Source: Bacteroidales bacterium
Lineage (GTDB): Bacteria; Bacteroidota; Bacteroidia; Bacteroidales; F082
Reading direction: 5' to 3'
Assembly (NCBI GenBank): GCA_017553625.1
Contig: JAFZKP010000026.1
Span: 1-38,247 of the forward strand
DNA: 38,247 nt
Part shown: positions 22,752-31,256 of the stretch, piece after piece
Layout of the letters: every line of letters starts with the position of its first letter
How positions within the stretch are numbered: the stretch's first letter is position 1
The notes under the pieces: generated by a model
What the model saw: only the letters and a program-made list of their open reading frames with translations
Told to the model about the DNA's origin: nothing
Databases searched by the model: none
Translations under genes and position numbers: made by a program

Positions 22752-25700
22752 ATGGAACTACCGAAGCAATTTGACAACATCAATAATCGAGTTATCGATG
22801 ATCTGAAGCAGACATTGAGCAAAGGCTCAAAGGTTTCTATTGCTGCCGCATCGTTTTCGATATACGCTTACGAAGCACTGAAAAAGGAGCTTGAAGACGT
22901 TGAGGAACTGCGGTTCATTTTTACTTCACCTACTTTTAATAAACCTGAACTCGGCAAGAAAGAAAAACGTGAGTTTTATATTCCAAAATTGAATAGAGAG
23001 CGTAATCTGTACGGCTCGGAATATGAAATACGTCTGAGAAATCAGCTTTCTCAAAAGGCTATAGCTCGTGAATGTGGTGAGTGGATTCGCAAAAAGGTAC
23101 GTTTCAAAACAAATGTCACTGACGGCAATGTTTATACTCAGGCTACCATTAGAAATGATAATGGAGAACTGAGCTACAGTCCTTTTAATGATTTTACATC
23201 CAGTACGCTGGGTATCGAAAAAAGTGCCGATGTTTGCACAAATATCATCCGTTTGAGTTTCCCGATGACCACTAAGTTTGTGAGCGATTTCAATAAAATG
23301 TGGCAGAATCAGGAGCAGTTTAAGGATGTGACTGATGCGGTGCTTGAGAATATTGAGAATGTTTATCGTGAGAACTCGCCTGAGTTTATATATTTTGTGA
23401 CTTTATATAACATCTTCAACGAGTTTCTTGAGGATATCTCTGAAGATGTTCTGCCAAACGAAGCGACTGGATTTAAGGATAGCCAGATCTGGAATAAGCT
23501 TTACGACTTCCAAAAGGATGCGGCTCTGGCAATTATCAACAAACTGGAGAAATACAACGGCTGCATATTGGCCGACAGCGTCGGTTTGGGTAAAACGTTT
23601 ACAGCTCTTGCTGTTATAAAATACTACGAGACCAGGAATAAAAACGTTCTGGTGCTTTGCCCAAAGAAGCTTTGCGACAACTGGATGACGTATCGTAATA
23701 ACTACATCACCAATCCAATCGCAAAAGACCGTTTGAGCTATACTGTGCTTTTCCATTCAGACCTTTCAAGAGACGGAGGCCTCTCAAATGGACTTGATTT
23801 GGAAAAGATAAACTGGGGTAACTTTGACCTTGTTGTTATTGATGAATCGCACAACTTCCGTAATGGTGGCAAACTTACCAGAGATGACGAAGATGATGAT
23901 CCTCGCGAAAACCGTTATCTCCGCTTGATGAACCAGGTGATTCGTGCCGGTGTGAAGACAAAAGTGCTGATGCTTTCGGCTACTCCTGTCAACAACCGTT
24001 TCAACGACTTGAAGAATCAGCTGCAGCTGGCCTACGAAGGTGAGGTTGAGCGCATGGACTCGCTCCTCAATACGACTTCTTCTATTGATGATATATTCCG
24101 TCAGGCACAGAAATCGTATAACCACTGGGCGAAACTGCCTAATAGCGAGCGCACTACTGAGAAACTTCTATCGATGCTCAGCTTCGATTTCTTTGAGGTG
24201 CTCGATTCGGTGACAATAGCTAGAAGCCGCAAGCATATTGAGGCTTACTATAATACTGAAGCCGTGGGAAAATTCCCGTTACGACTTCCACCAATCTCAC
24301 GCCGTCCGTCGCTTACCGACTTGCCGTCGGCAATAAATTACAACGAGATTTTCAATCAGCTGCAAAAGCTGAATTTGGCAATATATACTCCTTCAGCATT
24401 TATTCTTCCAAGCAAGATTGCTGATTATGCGCTCGACCCTGAAACTCATGGCGCAGGATTGTCGTTGGTTGGCCGAGAAATGGGTATCCGTCGTATCATG
24501 TGCATTTTGATGCTGAAACGACTGGAGAGCTCTGTCAATTCATTTCGCCTGACCTTAGGACGTTTATTGAAGCTCATAACTACTACTATCGAGAAAATTG
24601 ACGAGCACGGTGCTTATATCGATGTGGAAGAAACAGACGGCTATGATTTGGATATCGACGACTCGGAAAACGATGCATTTATTGGCACCAAGAAAAATAA
24701 GATTGCATTAGAAGATATTGACTACATCAGCTGGAGGCAGTATCTGGTAAGAGATAAAGAGGAACTGGAGCTCACACAGCTGATGCTTGACGATATCACT
24801 CCTGAGCATGACAGCAAACTTCAACAGCTTAGAGAAGATCTGCGAAACAAGTTCGCCAATCCGATAAATGGAACTAACAAAAAAGTTCTGATATTTACAG
24901 CATTTTCTGATACTGCTGTTTATCTGTATGATAATCTGGCAAAGACCATTAAAGAGAAATACGGAATGGATACAGCACTGGTTACCGGTGATGTAGAAGC
25001 CCGCAGTACCTTGAAGCTGAAGGAGAAGCTCGACTTTAACAAGGTGCTGACGCTGTTTTCACCGATATCGAAAGAGAAAGATGCTGTTTATCCTAACATA
25101 AATGGAGAGATACAGGTGCTTATTGCAACCGACTGTATTTCGGAAGGTCAGAACCTGCAGGATTGTGACTACCTCATAAACTACGATATACACTGGAACC
25201 CAGTTCGCATTATCCAGCGTTTCGGACGTATCGACCGTATAGGCTCTAAGAATGACGTTATCCAGCTGGTGAACTACTGGCCAGATATGACTCTTGACGA
25301 ATATATAGACTTGAAGGGACGTGTTGAAGCCAGAATGAAGGTGTCGGTTTTGACATCGACTGGTGATGACAACCCGATTTCTCCTGAAGAGAAAGGCGAC
25401 CTTGAATACCGTAAGGCTCAACTCAAGAAACTGCAGGAAGAGGTGGTTGACATAGAAGAGATGAACAGCGGTGTTTCGATTATGGATTTGGGACTCAACG
25501 AATTCCGTTTGGATTTGTTGGAGTATATGAAAACCCATGAAGATGTTGAGCATACGCCATACGGACTCCATGCCGTTGTGGGACACAATGAGTTTACCGA
25601 GCCAGGTGTGATTTATGTTCTGAAGAACCGCAACAAAGGTGTTAACATCGACAAGAAGAACAGGCTGCATCCTTTCTATATTGTTTATGTGCGCAATGAT

Positions 25701-26000
25701 GGTTCGGTAGTGATAAACCACCTGTCGCCTAAAGAGCTGCTTGATAGATTCCGTAGCCTTTGCAAGGGTAAAAACGTGCCAGAGAATGCGCTGTGTCATG
25801 CATTCAACAAAGAGACACGCGACGGACAAAAGATGACTCAATACTCGAAGCTGTTGGGTGATGCTATTGGTAGTATTATCAATGTGAAAGAGGAAAGCGA
25901 TTTGGATTCATTCTTGGAGGGAGTGCAGGGTGAGCTGTTTACGAAAGAAATAACAGGTCTCGATGATTTTGAGCTTATCTGTTTCTTGGTTATCAAATAA
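22752..26000 (+). CDS. SNF2-type helicase-related ATPase with PLD-like N-terminal domain
   Basis: A 1082-residue protein. Residues 1-190 resemble the phospholipase-D-like module fused to defence helicases (SKVSIAAASFSIYAYEAL, YSPFNDFTSSTLG), but no HxKxxxxD motif is visible. The SF2 ATPase core follows: Walker A ILADSVGLGKT (about 273-283), DESH box VVIDESHNF (about 360-368), SATPVNNR (motif III), and in the second lobe IATDCISEGQNLQ (about 791-803) and QRFGRIDRIGS (motif VI, about 821-831). It probably translocates on double-stranded DNA. It opens the operon that also encodes DUF4391, Mod and Res proteins, and the DUF4391 gene starts 11 nt downstream. Its role in a type III-like restriction system is inferred from context. 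GC content is moderate (30 G/C in the 60 bases 23941-24000). Confidence 0.9.
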   Translation: MELPKQFDNINNRVIDDLKQTLSKGSKVSIAAASFSIYAYEALKKELEDVEELRFIFTSPTFNKPELGKKEKREFYIPKLNRERNLYGSEYEIRLRNQLSQKAIARECGEWIRKKVRFKTNVTDGNVYTQATIRNDNGELSYSPFNDFTSSTLGIEKSADVCTNIIRLSFPMTTKFVSDFNKMWQNQEQFKDVTDAVLENIENVYRENSPEFIYFVTLYNIFNEFLEDISEDVLPNEATGFKDSQIWNKLYDFQKDAALAIINKLEKYNGCILADSVGLGKTFTALAVIKYYETRNKNVLVLCPKKLCDNWMTYRNNYITNPIAKDRLSYTVLFHSDLSRDGGLSNGLDLEKINWGNFDLVVIDESHNFRNGGKLTRDDEDDDPRENRYLRLMNQVIRAGVKTKVLMLSATPVNNRFNDLKNQLQLAYEGEVERMDSLLNTTSSIDDIFRQAQKSYNHWAKLPNSERTTEKLLSMLSFDFFEVLDSVTIARSRKHIEAYYNTEAVGKFPLRLPPISRRPSLTDLPSAINYNEIFNQLQKLNLAIYTPSAFILPSKIADYALDPETHGAGLSLVGREMGIRRIMCILMLKRLESSVNSFRLTLGRLLKLITTTIEKIDEHGAYIDVEETDGYDLDIDDSENDAFIGTKKNKIALEDIDYISWRQYLVRDKEELELTQLMLDDITPEHDSKLQQLREDLRNKFANPINGTNKKVLIFTAFSDTAVYLYDNLAKTIKEKYGMDTALVTGDVEARSTLKLKEKLDFNKVLTLFSPISKEKDAVYPNINGEIQVLIATDCISEGQNLQDCDYLINYDIHWNPVRIIQRFGRIDRIGSKNDVIQLVNYWPDMTLDEYIDLKGRVEARMKVSVLTSTGDDNPISPEEKGDLEYRKAQLKKLQEEVVDIEEMNSGVSIMDLGLNEFRLDLLEYMKTHEDVEHTPYGLHAVVGHNEFTEPGVIYVLKNRNKGVNIDKKNRLHPFYIVYVRNDGSVVINHLSPKELLDRFRSLCKGKNVPENALCHAFNKETRDGQKMTQYSKLLGDAIGSIINVKEESDLDSFLEGVQGELFTKEITGLDDFELICFLVIK

Positions 26001-26010
26001 AATGTAGCCT

Positions 26011-26607
26011 ATGCTGGGACTGCCGAAATCGACCGAACTATCACAAGCGTTACCGAAGACGAGAATCTTCGCCAAGTTTGAGCTGCGCTCAACGCAGAAA
26101 GACCGTTTTGATGAGGATATTTCGCGCATTACTATAGTAAACGAGATTTCGCAGCGCAAGGTGCCGGCATTGCATCCGGGCAAGGAAGTGCAGTCGATTT
26201 ATGTGCTGGAGATTCAGTTGAAGCGTAAAGACTACGACCCAAAGAATATACAGCTGCTATCGAAACTAATTCCACAAAACATACTGTTTCTGTTGAGATT
26301 TGACGACCAGGTGCAGCTGGTAATTTATCACACCAAGCTCTTGATGAGCGACTGGTGTGCGGAGCCTGAACTGGTGATATCTGGGCTTGACATGGATGCC
26401 GTATGGGAAAACATAGTGAAAACAGTTGGCACCATTGAGGTTGAGGAAGGCAACACACTTGCTGAGCAGATTACTATTGACGATGAAAAGGCAAAGCTCA
26501 AGCTTCAGATTGAGCAGCTTGAAGAGAAGTCGAGAAAGGAGAAACAGCCGAGGAAGAAGCTGGAGATGTTTGAGCAATTGAAAGAAATGAAAAAACAATT
26601 GGAATAA
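26011..26607 (+). CDS. DUF4391 domain protein
   Basis: A 198-residue protein matching the DUF4391 pattern: MLGLPKSTELSQALPKTRIF, RFDEDISRITIVNEIS, EVQSIYVLEIQLKRKDYD, LLSKLIPQNILFLL and the IYHTKLLMSDW segment. The C-terminal 45 residues are a charged coiled coil (EKAKLKLQIEQLEEKSRKEKQ to KKQLE). DUF4391 genes commonly neighbour helicase and type III restriction genes; the biochemical role is unknown. A DNA-, DNA-end- or partner-binding adaptor is a guess. It follows the SNF2 gene by 10 nt and precedes the split nuclease-like gene by 17 nt. Confidence 0.85.
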   Translation: MLGLPKSTELSQALPKTRIFAKFELRSTQKDRFDEDISRITIVNEISQRKVPALHPGKEVQSIYVLEIQLKRKDYDPKNIQLLSKLIPQNILFLLRFDDQVQLVIYHTKLLMSDWCAEPELVISGLDMDAVWENIVKTVGTIEVEEGNTLAEQITIDDEKAKLKLQIEQLEEKSRKEKQPRKKLEMFEQLKEMKKQLE

Positions 26608-26624
26608 TCTATAAGGAATAATCT

Positions 26625-27167
26625 ATGAATAAAAAACCAACCAGAAAAATTGAGGATAAAGGTGTTCGCTATCTCTGCGATTATTTTTGGGATTGTGACC
26701 TTATAGATACATATATTCACACTACCGAAAAAGAGCCACTATGGGATGGTAATTTATATTTGTATTGTTCTGTTGAGCAAAAAGCCACTCAGATATATGG
26801 TAAAATACCAACACAGGTCAAATCATCTTGTAAGAAAACAACAAAAAGCACTATAACATATTCAGTTCAGAAAAAGGCATTAGAAACATTTAAACGGGAT
26901 GGAGGAATAATATATTTTTATGTTCTGTTTAATAATCCTGTTGATAAACAGATTTTCTATTGTTTTCTAACTCCAGTAGTGATAAAAAAATATCTTCGAG
27001 CACCATCTAATGGCAATACAATATCTATTACTCTAAATCAATTATCAAGTGATAAGCATCAAGTTACAGAGGATTTCTTTCAGTTTTTCTCTGATTGCAA
27101 AAATCAAACAACTTCAGCAGACAAACCAATTGTTGAGATTGAAGATTATTTTTCAAAAACAGGGTAA
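26625..27167 (+). CDS. DUF4365-type nuclease-like N-terminal part (gene split by in-frame stop)
   Basis: The 180-residue product resembles the N-terminal domain of DUF4365-type proteins: RKIEDKGVRYLCDYF, then EPLWDGNLYLY (Asp41) and GKIPTQVKSS (Gln64-x-Lys66), which fits the D...(D/E/Q)xK core of PD-(D/E)XK nucleases. The frame ends with TAA at 27165-27167, and beyond it the same frame stays open for 409 more sense codons through 28397, so this is most likely the front half of a 590-codon gene. AT content is very high and unlike the preceding two genes. If only this part is made it could still be a small nuclease-like protein. Confidence 0.6.
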   Translation: MNKKPTRKIEDKGVRYLCDYFWDCDLIDTYIHTTEKEPLWDGNLYLYCSVEQKATQIYGKIPTQVKSSCKKTTKSTITYSVQKKALETFKRDGGIIYFYVLFNNPVDKQIFYCFLTPVVIKKYLRAPSNGNTISITLNQLSSDKHQVTEDFFQFFSDCKNQTTSADKPIVEIEDYFSKTG

Positions 27168-27224
27168 AGGCAGTTTTCGGTATTTGCAAAATCAACCGAA
27201 CCAATAAAAGACATTTTCAAACAC

Positions 27225-28397
27225 ATGCAAGATCATCCTCAGTATCTGTATGCAACAGATGAGGATAAAAATATCACATTTGCCATAGGAGATGGACCAG
27301 TAACCGTAAAAATAGGAAGGAATGTTCAACAAGAAATATCAGTCAATGGAATACCATATTTTAAGGGATGTACTGTGTTTGAAGAGGATGATGGGGGCGT
27401 CTTAACTATAGGGAATTTCTTTACATATCGATTTGGTAATCAAACAAAAAAGGATACCTTTACTTTTAACTTTGAAGGACATTCTAATATACAAAAGATT
27501 CCATTTATTTCTTTTTGTTTGGCAATTATTAAATATGGTAAATTTAATGTTGGTAGTTTTGAAATTCCATGTAAAAGCAATGATGATCGAAGTAAACAGA
27601 TAAAAGAGTTAGAGTCGGAATTAAGAGTGTTATGTAATATACGGAGTCTATTTAGTGCAATGCATATTGAAGGTGATATCAATATTGATGAATTGAGTGC
27701 TGATGCACTAAGTAATCTTGATACTCTATATAAAGGAATAGTGTTAAAAAACCCTTTGGAATTGAAACCCGGTGTTGAGAATATGTCGCGTATTTCAATC
27801 GGTCCGCTTGTCCTTTATGTGGTGTTTGAACCGAATGAAAATGGAAAACACTATGTTAGAGACTTTTTTATGTATGATGAGATATGTGGCGTATTAAAAC
27901 AAGACAATACTGCAATAAAAACAAGTCGTTTTTCTTTACTTAGTGCTGAACAATTTGCTGAAGCTTCAAACTTCGATTTCAGTACAATAATTGCCAGTTA
28001 TGAAGAATTTGTGAAACAAAACGAAAAGGTGGCTGAATATGCAAATTGCGACATGCTTAGAATGATTCTTGCATATGATATGACAGAAGGAAAAAAGACA
28101 AAACTACTTGATGCTGCTGAAACACTTGTTGATTGGTTTATTAAGACAAAACGATTGGGCGATTTGCCAATAAATGAAATTAATAAGTATCAGATATTAA
28201 AACGGCGAGGTCTTTTATCTAAAGAAGAAAACAATCGTATATGTGAAATTCTTGAGAGTAATGTTCCTGATGATTATAAAGTAGCATGTATGCTGTTACT
28301 CGACAATCAAAGTGGAGCCGAGTATTATTTTAACAAACTTTCAGAGGAAAAGAAAGAAGAATTAAAGGCTTTGCCTATATACAAGTTTTGGAAATAA
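27225..28397 (+). CDS. C-terminal part of the split DUF4365-type gene
   Basis: A 390-residue open frame in the same register as the upstream 26625-27167 frame. The 19 codons between the TAA and this ATG also read as protein (RQFSVFAKSTEPIKDIF...), so the ATG at 27225 is probably internal, and no ribosome site precedes it. The sequence has no catalytic motif I recognise; the end, KALPIYKFWK, resembles the C-terminus of long DUF4365-type proteins. It may be an effector, regulatory or substrate-binding region of the nuclease. It is strongly AT-rich (12 G/C in bases 27481-27540). Whether this half is made by readthrough, reinitiation, or not at all is open. Confidence 0.6.
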   Translation: MQDHPQYLYATDEDKNITFAIGDGPVTVKIGRNVQQEISVNGIPYFKGCTVFEEDDGGVLTIGNFFTYRFGNQTKKDTFTFNFEGHSNIQKIPFISFCLAIIKYGKFNVGSFEIPCKSNDDRSKQIKELESELRVLCNIRSLFSAMHIEGDINIDELSADALSNLDTLYKGIVLKNPLELKPGVENMSRISIGPLVLYVVFEPNENGKHYVRDFFMYDEICGVLKQDNTAIKTSRFSLLSAEQFAEASNFDFSTIIASYEEFVKQNEKVAEYANCDMLRMILAYDMTEGKKTKLLDAAETLVDWFIKTKRLGDLPINEINKYQILKRRGLLSKEENNRICEILESNVPDDYKVACMLLLDNQSGAEYYFNKLSEEKKEELKALPIYKFWK

Positions 28398-28408
28398 CAA
28401 CATTATAT

Positions 28409-30430
28409 ATGGATAAAATGAAGATGCACACTGTGGATGTCACAGACGAAAACATTAAGAAAATTGGCGAGCTTTTCCCCAATTGTGTTACAGAAAGGCT
28501 CGATGTTAATGGAAAACCAGAGAGGGCTATTGATTTTGATATACTTCGTCATGAGTTATCAAAAAACATTGTTGAAGGTCCGCAAGAGCGTTATCAGTTT
28601 ACATGGCCAGACAAGAAAAAGGCAATTCGATTGGCAAATACGCCTTCTAATATGACTCTCCGTCCGTGCAGGGAAGAAAGTGTTGATTTTGATAATACAG
28701 AGAATCTTTATATTGAGGGAGATAATCTTGAAGTTTTAAAGCTAATGAGAGAAGATTATCTAGGTAAAATAAAACTGATATACATTGATCCACCATATAA
28801 TACGGGAAGCGATTTTGTATATGCAGATGATTTTTCACAAACAGTTGCTAATTATACTGAAACGTCTGGACAAATTGATGAATTAGGCAATCGGATGGTT
28901 CAAAATGCTGAAACCAATGGCCGATTTCATACAGACTGGCTTAATATGATATATCCTCGTTTGAAGGTATCAAAAGATTTGTTGTGTGACGATGGTGTTA
29001 TTTGCATTCAGATTGATGACAATGAATATAGTAATTTGAAAAAGATATGTGATGAGATCTTTGGAGGTGATAACTTCATGACAACTATTGTTGTAAAAAT
29101 GAGTGAACCGACTGGAATGAAAATGGCACATGCTTCGATCAGAATTCCTAAATTGAAAGAATATATATTGGTTTATAAGAAACGTAAGCAAATAGAAATA
29201 AACAGCGTCAGAATTCCAAAAGACAAATGGGATTATGAATACAAATCGATATTAGAAGGATTGACTGAAGAAGAAATAAAGTACATAAAACTGGTAAGAG
29301 ACAATGAAGTTAGAAGTGAGACTGATATTAAGAAGGTGAATGATATTTTGCAAAAAGCAACTTATCGATCACTATCTGATGTCTATAAAGAATTAAATAT
29401 TTCCAAAGAGGGTGATAAAGAGGCTTATAATTTTGAAAATGCTTGGCGTATTTTTCAAACTGTGTCAATGACAGGAGGAGCTAAAAAGCTCTCTGATGAG
29501 AAACGACAAGAACTAAACCAGTTATTTTTTAGTGTTGTTACCCCTGAACATAAAATGTATATTATTAGGGGAGATTATTCTTTTAACATTGAAAAACCTA
29601 GAATTAAGGTTTTATTTGCAGATGACTATCTTACAGTTAATCCATGTGATTTCTGGCAGGATATAAAAACTACAGGATTAGACAATGAAGGATTTGTGGA
29701 TTTCCGTAATGGGAAAAAACCAATGAAGCTTATTGAAAGAATAATTCAGTTGTTTACTGGTGATCATGATTTAATCATGGATTATTTTAGTGGCTCGGGT
29801 ACTACAGGACACACTGTTTTGGATTATAATTACAAACACAATAGTCATAGAAAATTCATAATGGTTCAGCTCCCAGAATTAACGGATAAAAAAAGTGAAG
29901 ATTATAAAGCAGGTTTCAAATATATTAGTGAAATAGGTAAAGAACGCATTCGCAAAGCTGGATATAAAATTAAAGAAGAGCAAAAAAATAAACAAAGTGA
30001 TTTGTTTAGTGGAGAGAAAGAACCTTTGGATATTGGTTTCCGTGTACTAAAACTTGATTCATCAAACATGGAAGATGTTTATTATAAGCCAGAAGATTCT
30101 TCAGAAGCAACTCTTTTCGAGAACAATGTTAAACATGGTCGTACATCTGAAGATCTTCTATTCCAGGTGATGCTTGAGTGTAACTTACCACTATCGGCTA
30201 AAATAGCAACCGAGAAGATTGGCGGCAAAGAAGTGTTTTCCGTAAACGACGGCTATCTCATGGCCTGCTTTGATGAAAATGTGAATGAGAACGTTATTAA
30301 GGAAATCGCAAAGCGTAAGCCTTATTACTGTGTGATGTGCGACAGCAGCTTGAAAACAGACAATGTGGCGGATAACTTTGAGCAGATTTGGCAAGCGTAT
30401 AGTAAAGACACCGTTAGGAGAATACTGTAA
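28409..30430 (+). CDS. mod: Type III restriction-modification methyltransferase (Mod)
   Basis: A 673-residue beta-class N6-adenine methyltransferase, the modification and specificity subunit of a type III system. Order of motifs: catalytic DPPY first (residues 127-130, in YIDPPYNTGSDF), then the target-recognition region (about 200-400), then the SAM-binding motif I DYFSGSGTTGHTVL (458-471). The N-terminal ENIKKIGELFPNCVTE is typical of Mod proteins. I chose ATG 28409; ATGs at 28418 and 28424 are alternatives, and a TTG at 28388 overlaps the previous gene. The N-terminal four fifths are AT-rich, while the last ~90 codons (from about 30160) have the composition of the helicase genes. No homopolymer or tandem repeat suggesting phase variation was seen. 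Three nt separate it from the next gene. Confidence 0.93.
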   Translation: MDKMKMHTVDVTDENIKKIGELFPNCVTERLDVNGKPERAIDFDILRHELSKNIVEGPQERYQFTWPDKKKAIRLANTPSNMTLRPCREESVDFDNTENLYIEGDNLEVLKLMREDYLGKIKLIYIDPPYNTGSDFVYADDFSQTVANYTETSGQIDELGNRMVQNAETNGRFHTDWLNMIYPRLKVSKDLLCDDGVICIQIDDNEYSNLKKICDEIFGGDNFMTTIVVKMSEPTGMKMAHASIRIPKLKEYILVYKKRKQIEINSVRIPKDKWDYEYKSILEGLTEEEIKYIKLVRDNEVRSETDIKKVNDILQKATYRSLSDVYKELNISKEGDKEAYNFENAWRIFQTVSMTGGAKKLSDEKRQELNQLFFSVVTPEHKMYIIRGDYSFNIEKPRIKVLFADDYLTVNPCDFWQDIKTTGLDNEGFVDFRNGKKPMKLIERIIQLFTGDHDLIMDYFSGSGTTGHTVLDYNYKHNSHRKFIMVQLPELTDKKSEDYKAGFKYISEIGKERIRKAGYKIKEEQKNKQSDLFSGEKEPLDIGFRVLKLDSSNMEDVYYKPEDSSEATLFENNVKHGRTSEDLLFQVMLECNLPLSAKIATEKIGGKEVFSVNDGYLMACFDENVNENVIKEIAKRKPYYCVMCDSSLKTDNVADNFEQIWQAYSKDTVRRIL

Positions 30431-30433
30431 GTT

Positions 30434-31255
30434 ATGAATAATATTGAAAAAGGATTATTCTTAAAACTATTCAATCGGGGTGGCTATGTGTTAGATTTCA
30501 ACACTCCTGATTTTGATGCTTTTACAATGGCCAGTGTAGGGGTTTCCTTATGCTTAAAATACCAGTGCTCAAAAGGAAAAGCATTAGCTGCATTTATTTC
30601 TGAAGCATCCGAAGACGATTCAACCAAATTATTACTTGATTTGTTAGGGTATTATGAGAATGTTTACCCCAAATTTGAAAAGGAACGTGATGGAATAAAT
30701 GATTCAACAATAGGAATAACAAATGAGGAATACGCAAAATATTACAAAAAATGTAAAGAAATAGCTGATCGAATTACCTCTAACAAATTTGATGTTTTTA
30801 CGACACAATCGGTCAAAGAAGCTTTTTCAAGTGAATACATTGAAAAGCAGACGGCTCTCATGATTGAGAATCAATCCAAAAACCCCACGGAATCTATTGG
30901 TAAGGCAAAAGAGCTTATTGAAAGCTGCTGTGAGACTATACTTGAAAAGAATTGTATTAAACCAAACAAGGATTGGAAACTCAATAATTTGGTTGACGAA
31001 ACTATGAAATTGTTGCAGATTACACCAAATCATATTCCAGATACCGCAAAAGAAGCAGCAGCAATAAAGGCAATTCTTGGAAGCCTTAGAGGCATTGCAA
31101 CAAATATAGCTATCATTAGAAATGCATACGGAAGTGGACATGGAAAAAGTGCATCATACAAAGGCTTGCAAGAACGACATGCAAAACTGGCTATTGGTAG
31201 CAGCATTACTTTAGTGAATTTTTTATGGGATTCTTTTGAACGAAATAACAGATAA
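30434..31255 (+). CDS. Abortive infection family protein (Abi C-terminal domain)
   Basis: A 273-residue protein. The C-terminal domain (about 155-273) carries the Abi_C signature: IESCCETILEK, ILGSLRGIATNIAIIRNAYGSGHGKS, then ERHAKLAIGSSITLVNFL, with the RN...GxGHG motif as usual. Proteins with this domain accompany restriction systems and are linked to phage-induced growth arrest; catalysis is unknown. The N-terminal half has no match I recognise. It is inserted between mod and res, both spacings being 3 nt or less, and is AT-rich compared with res. It may act as a backup when restriction fails, which is an inference from position. Confidence 0.82.
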   Translation: MNNIEKGLFLKLFNRGGYVLDFNTPDFDAFTMASVGVSLCLKYQCSKGKALAAFISEASEDDSTKLLLDLLGYYENVYPKFEKERDGINDSTIGITNEEYAKYYKKCKEIADRITSNKFDVFTTQSVKEAFSSEYIEKQTALMIENQSKNPTESIGKAKELIESCCETILEKNCIKPNKDWKLNNLVDETMKLLQITPNHIPDTAKEAAAIKAILGSLRGIATNIAIIRNAYGSGHGKSASYKGLQERHAKLAIGSSITLVNFLWDSFERNNR

Positions 31256-31256
31256 T

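Noticed and set aside
28409-30430. Phase variation of mod by simple repeats
   Set aside because: No tandem repeat or long homopolymer likely to slip was seen in the gene.
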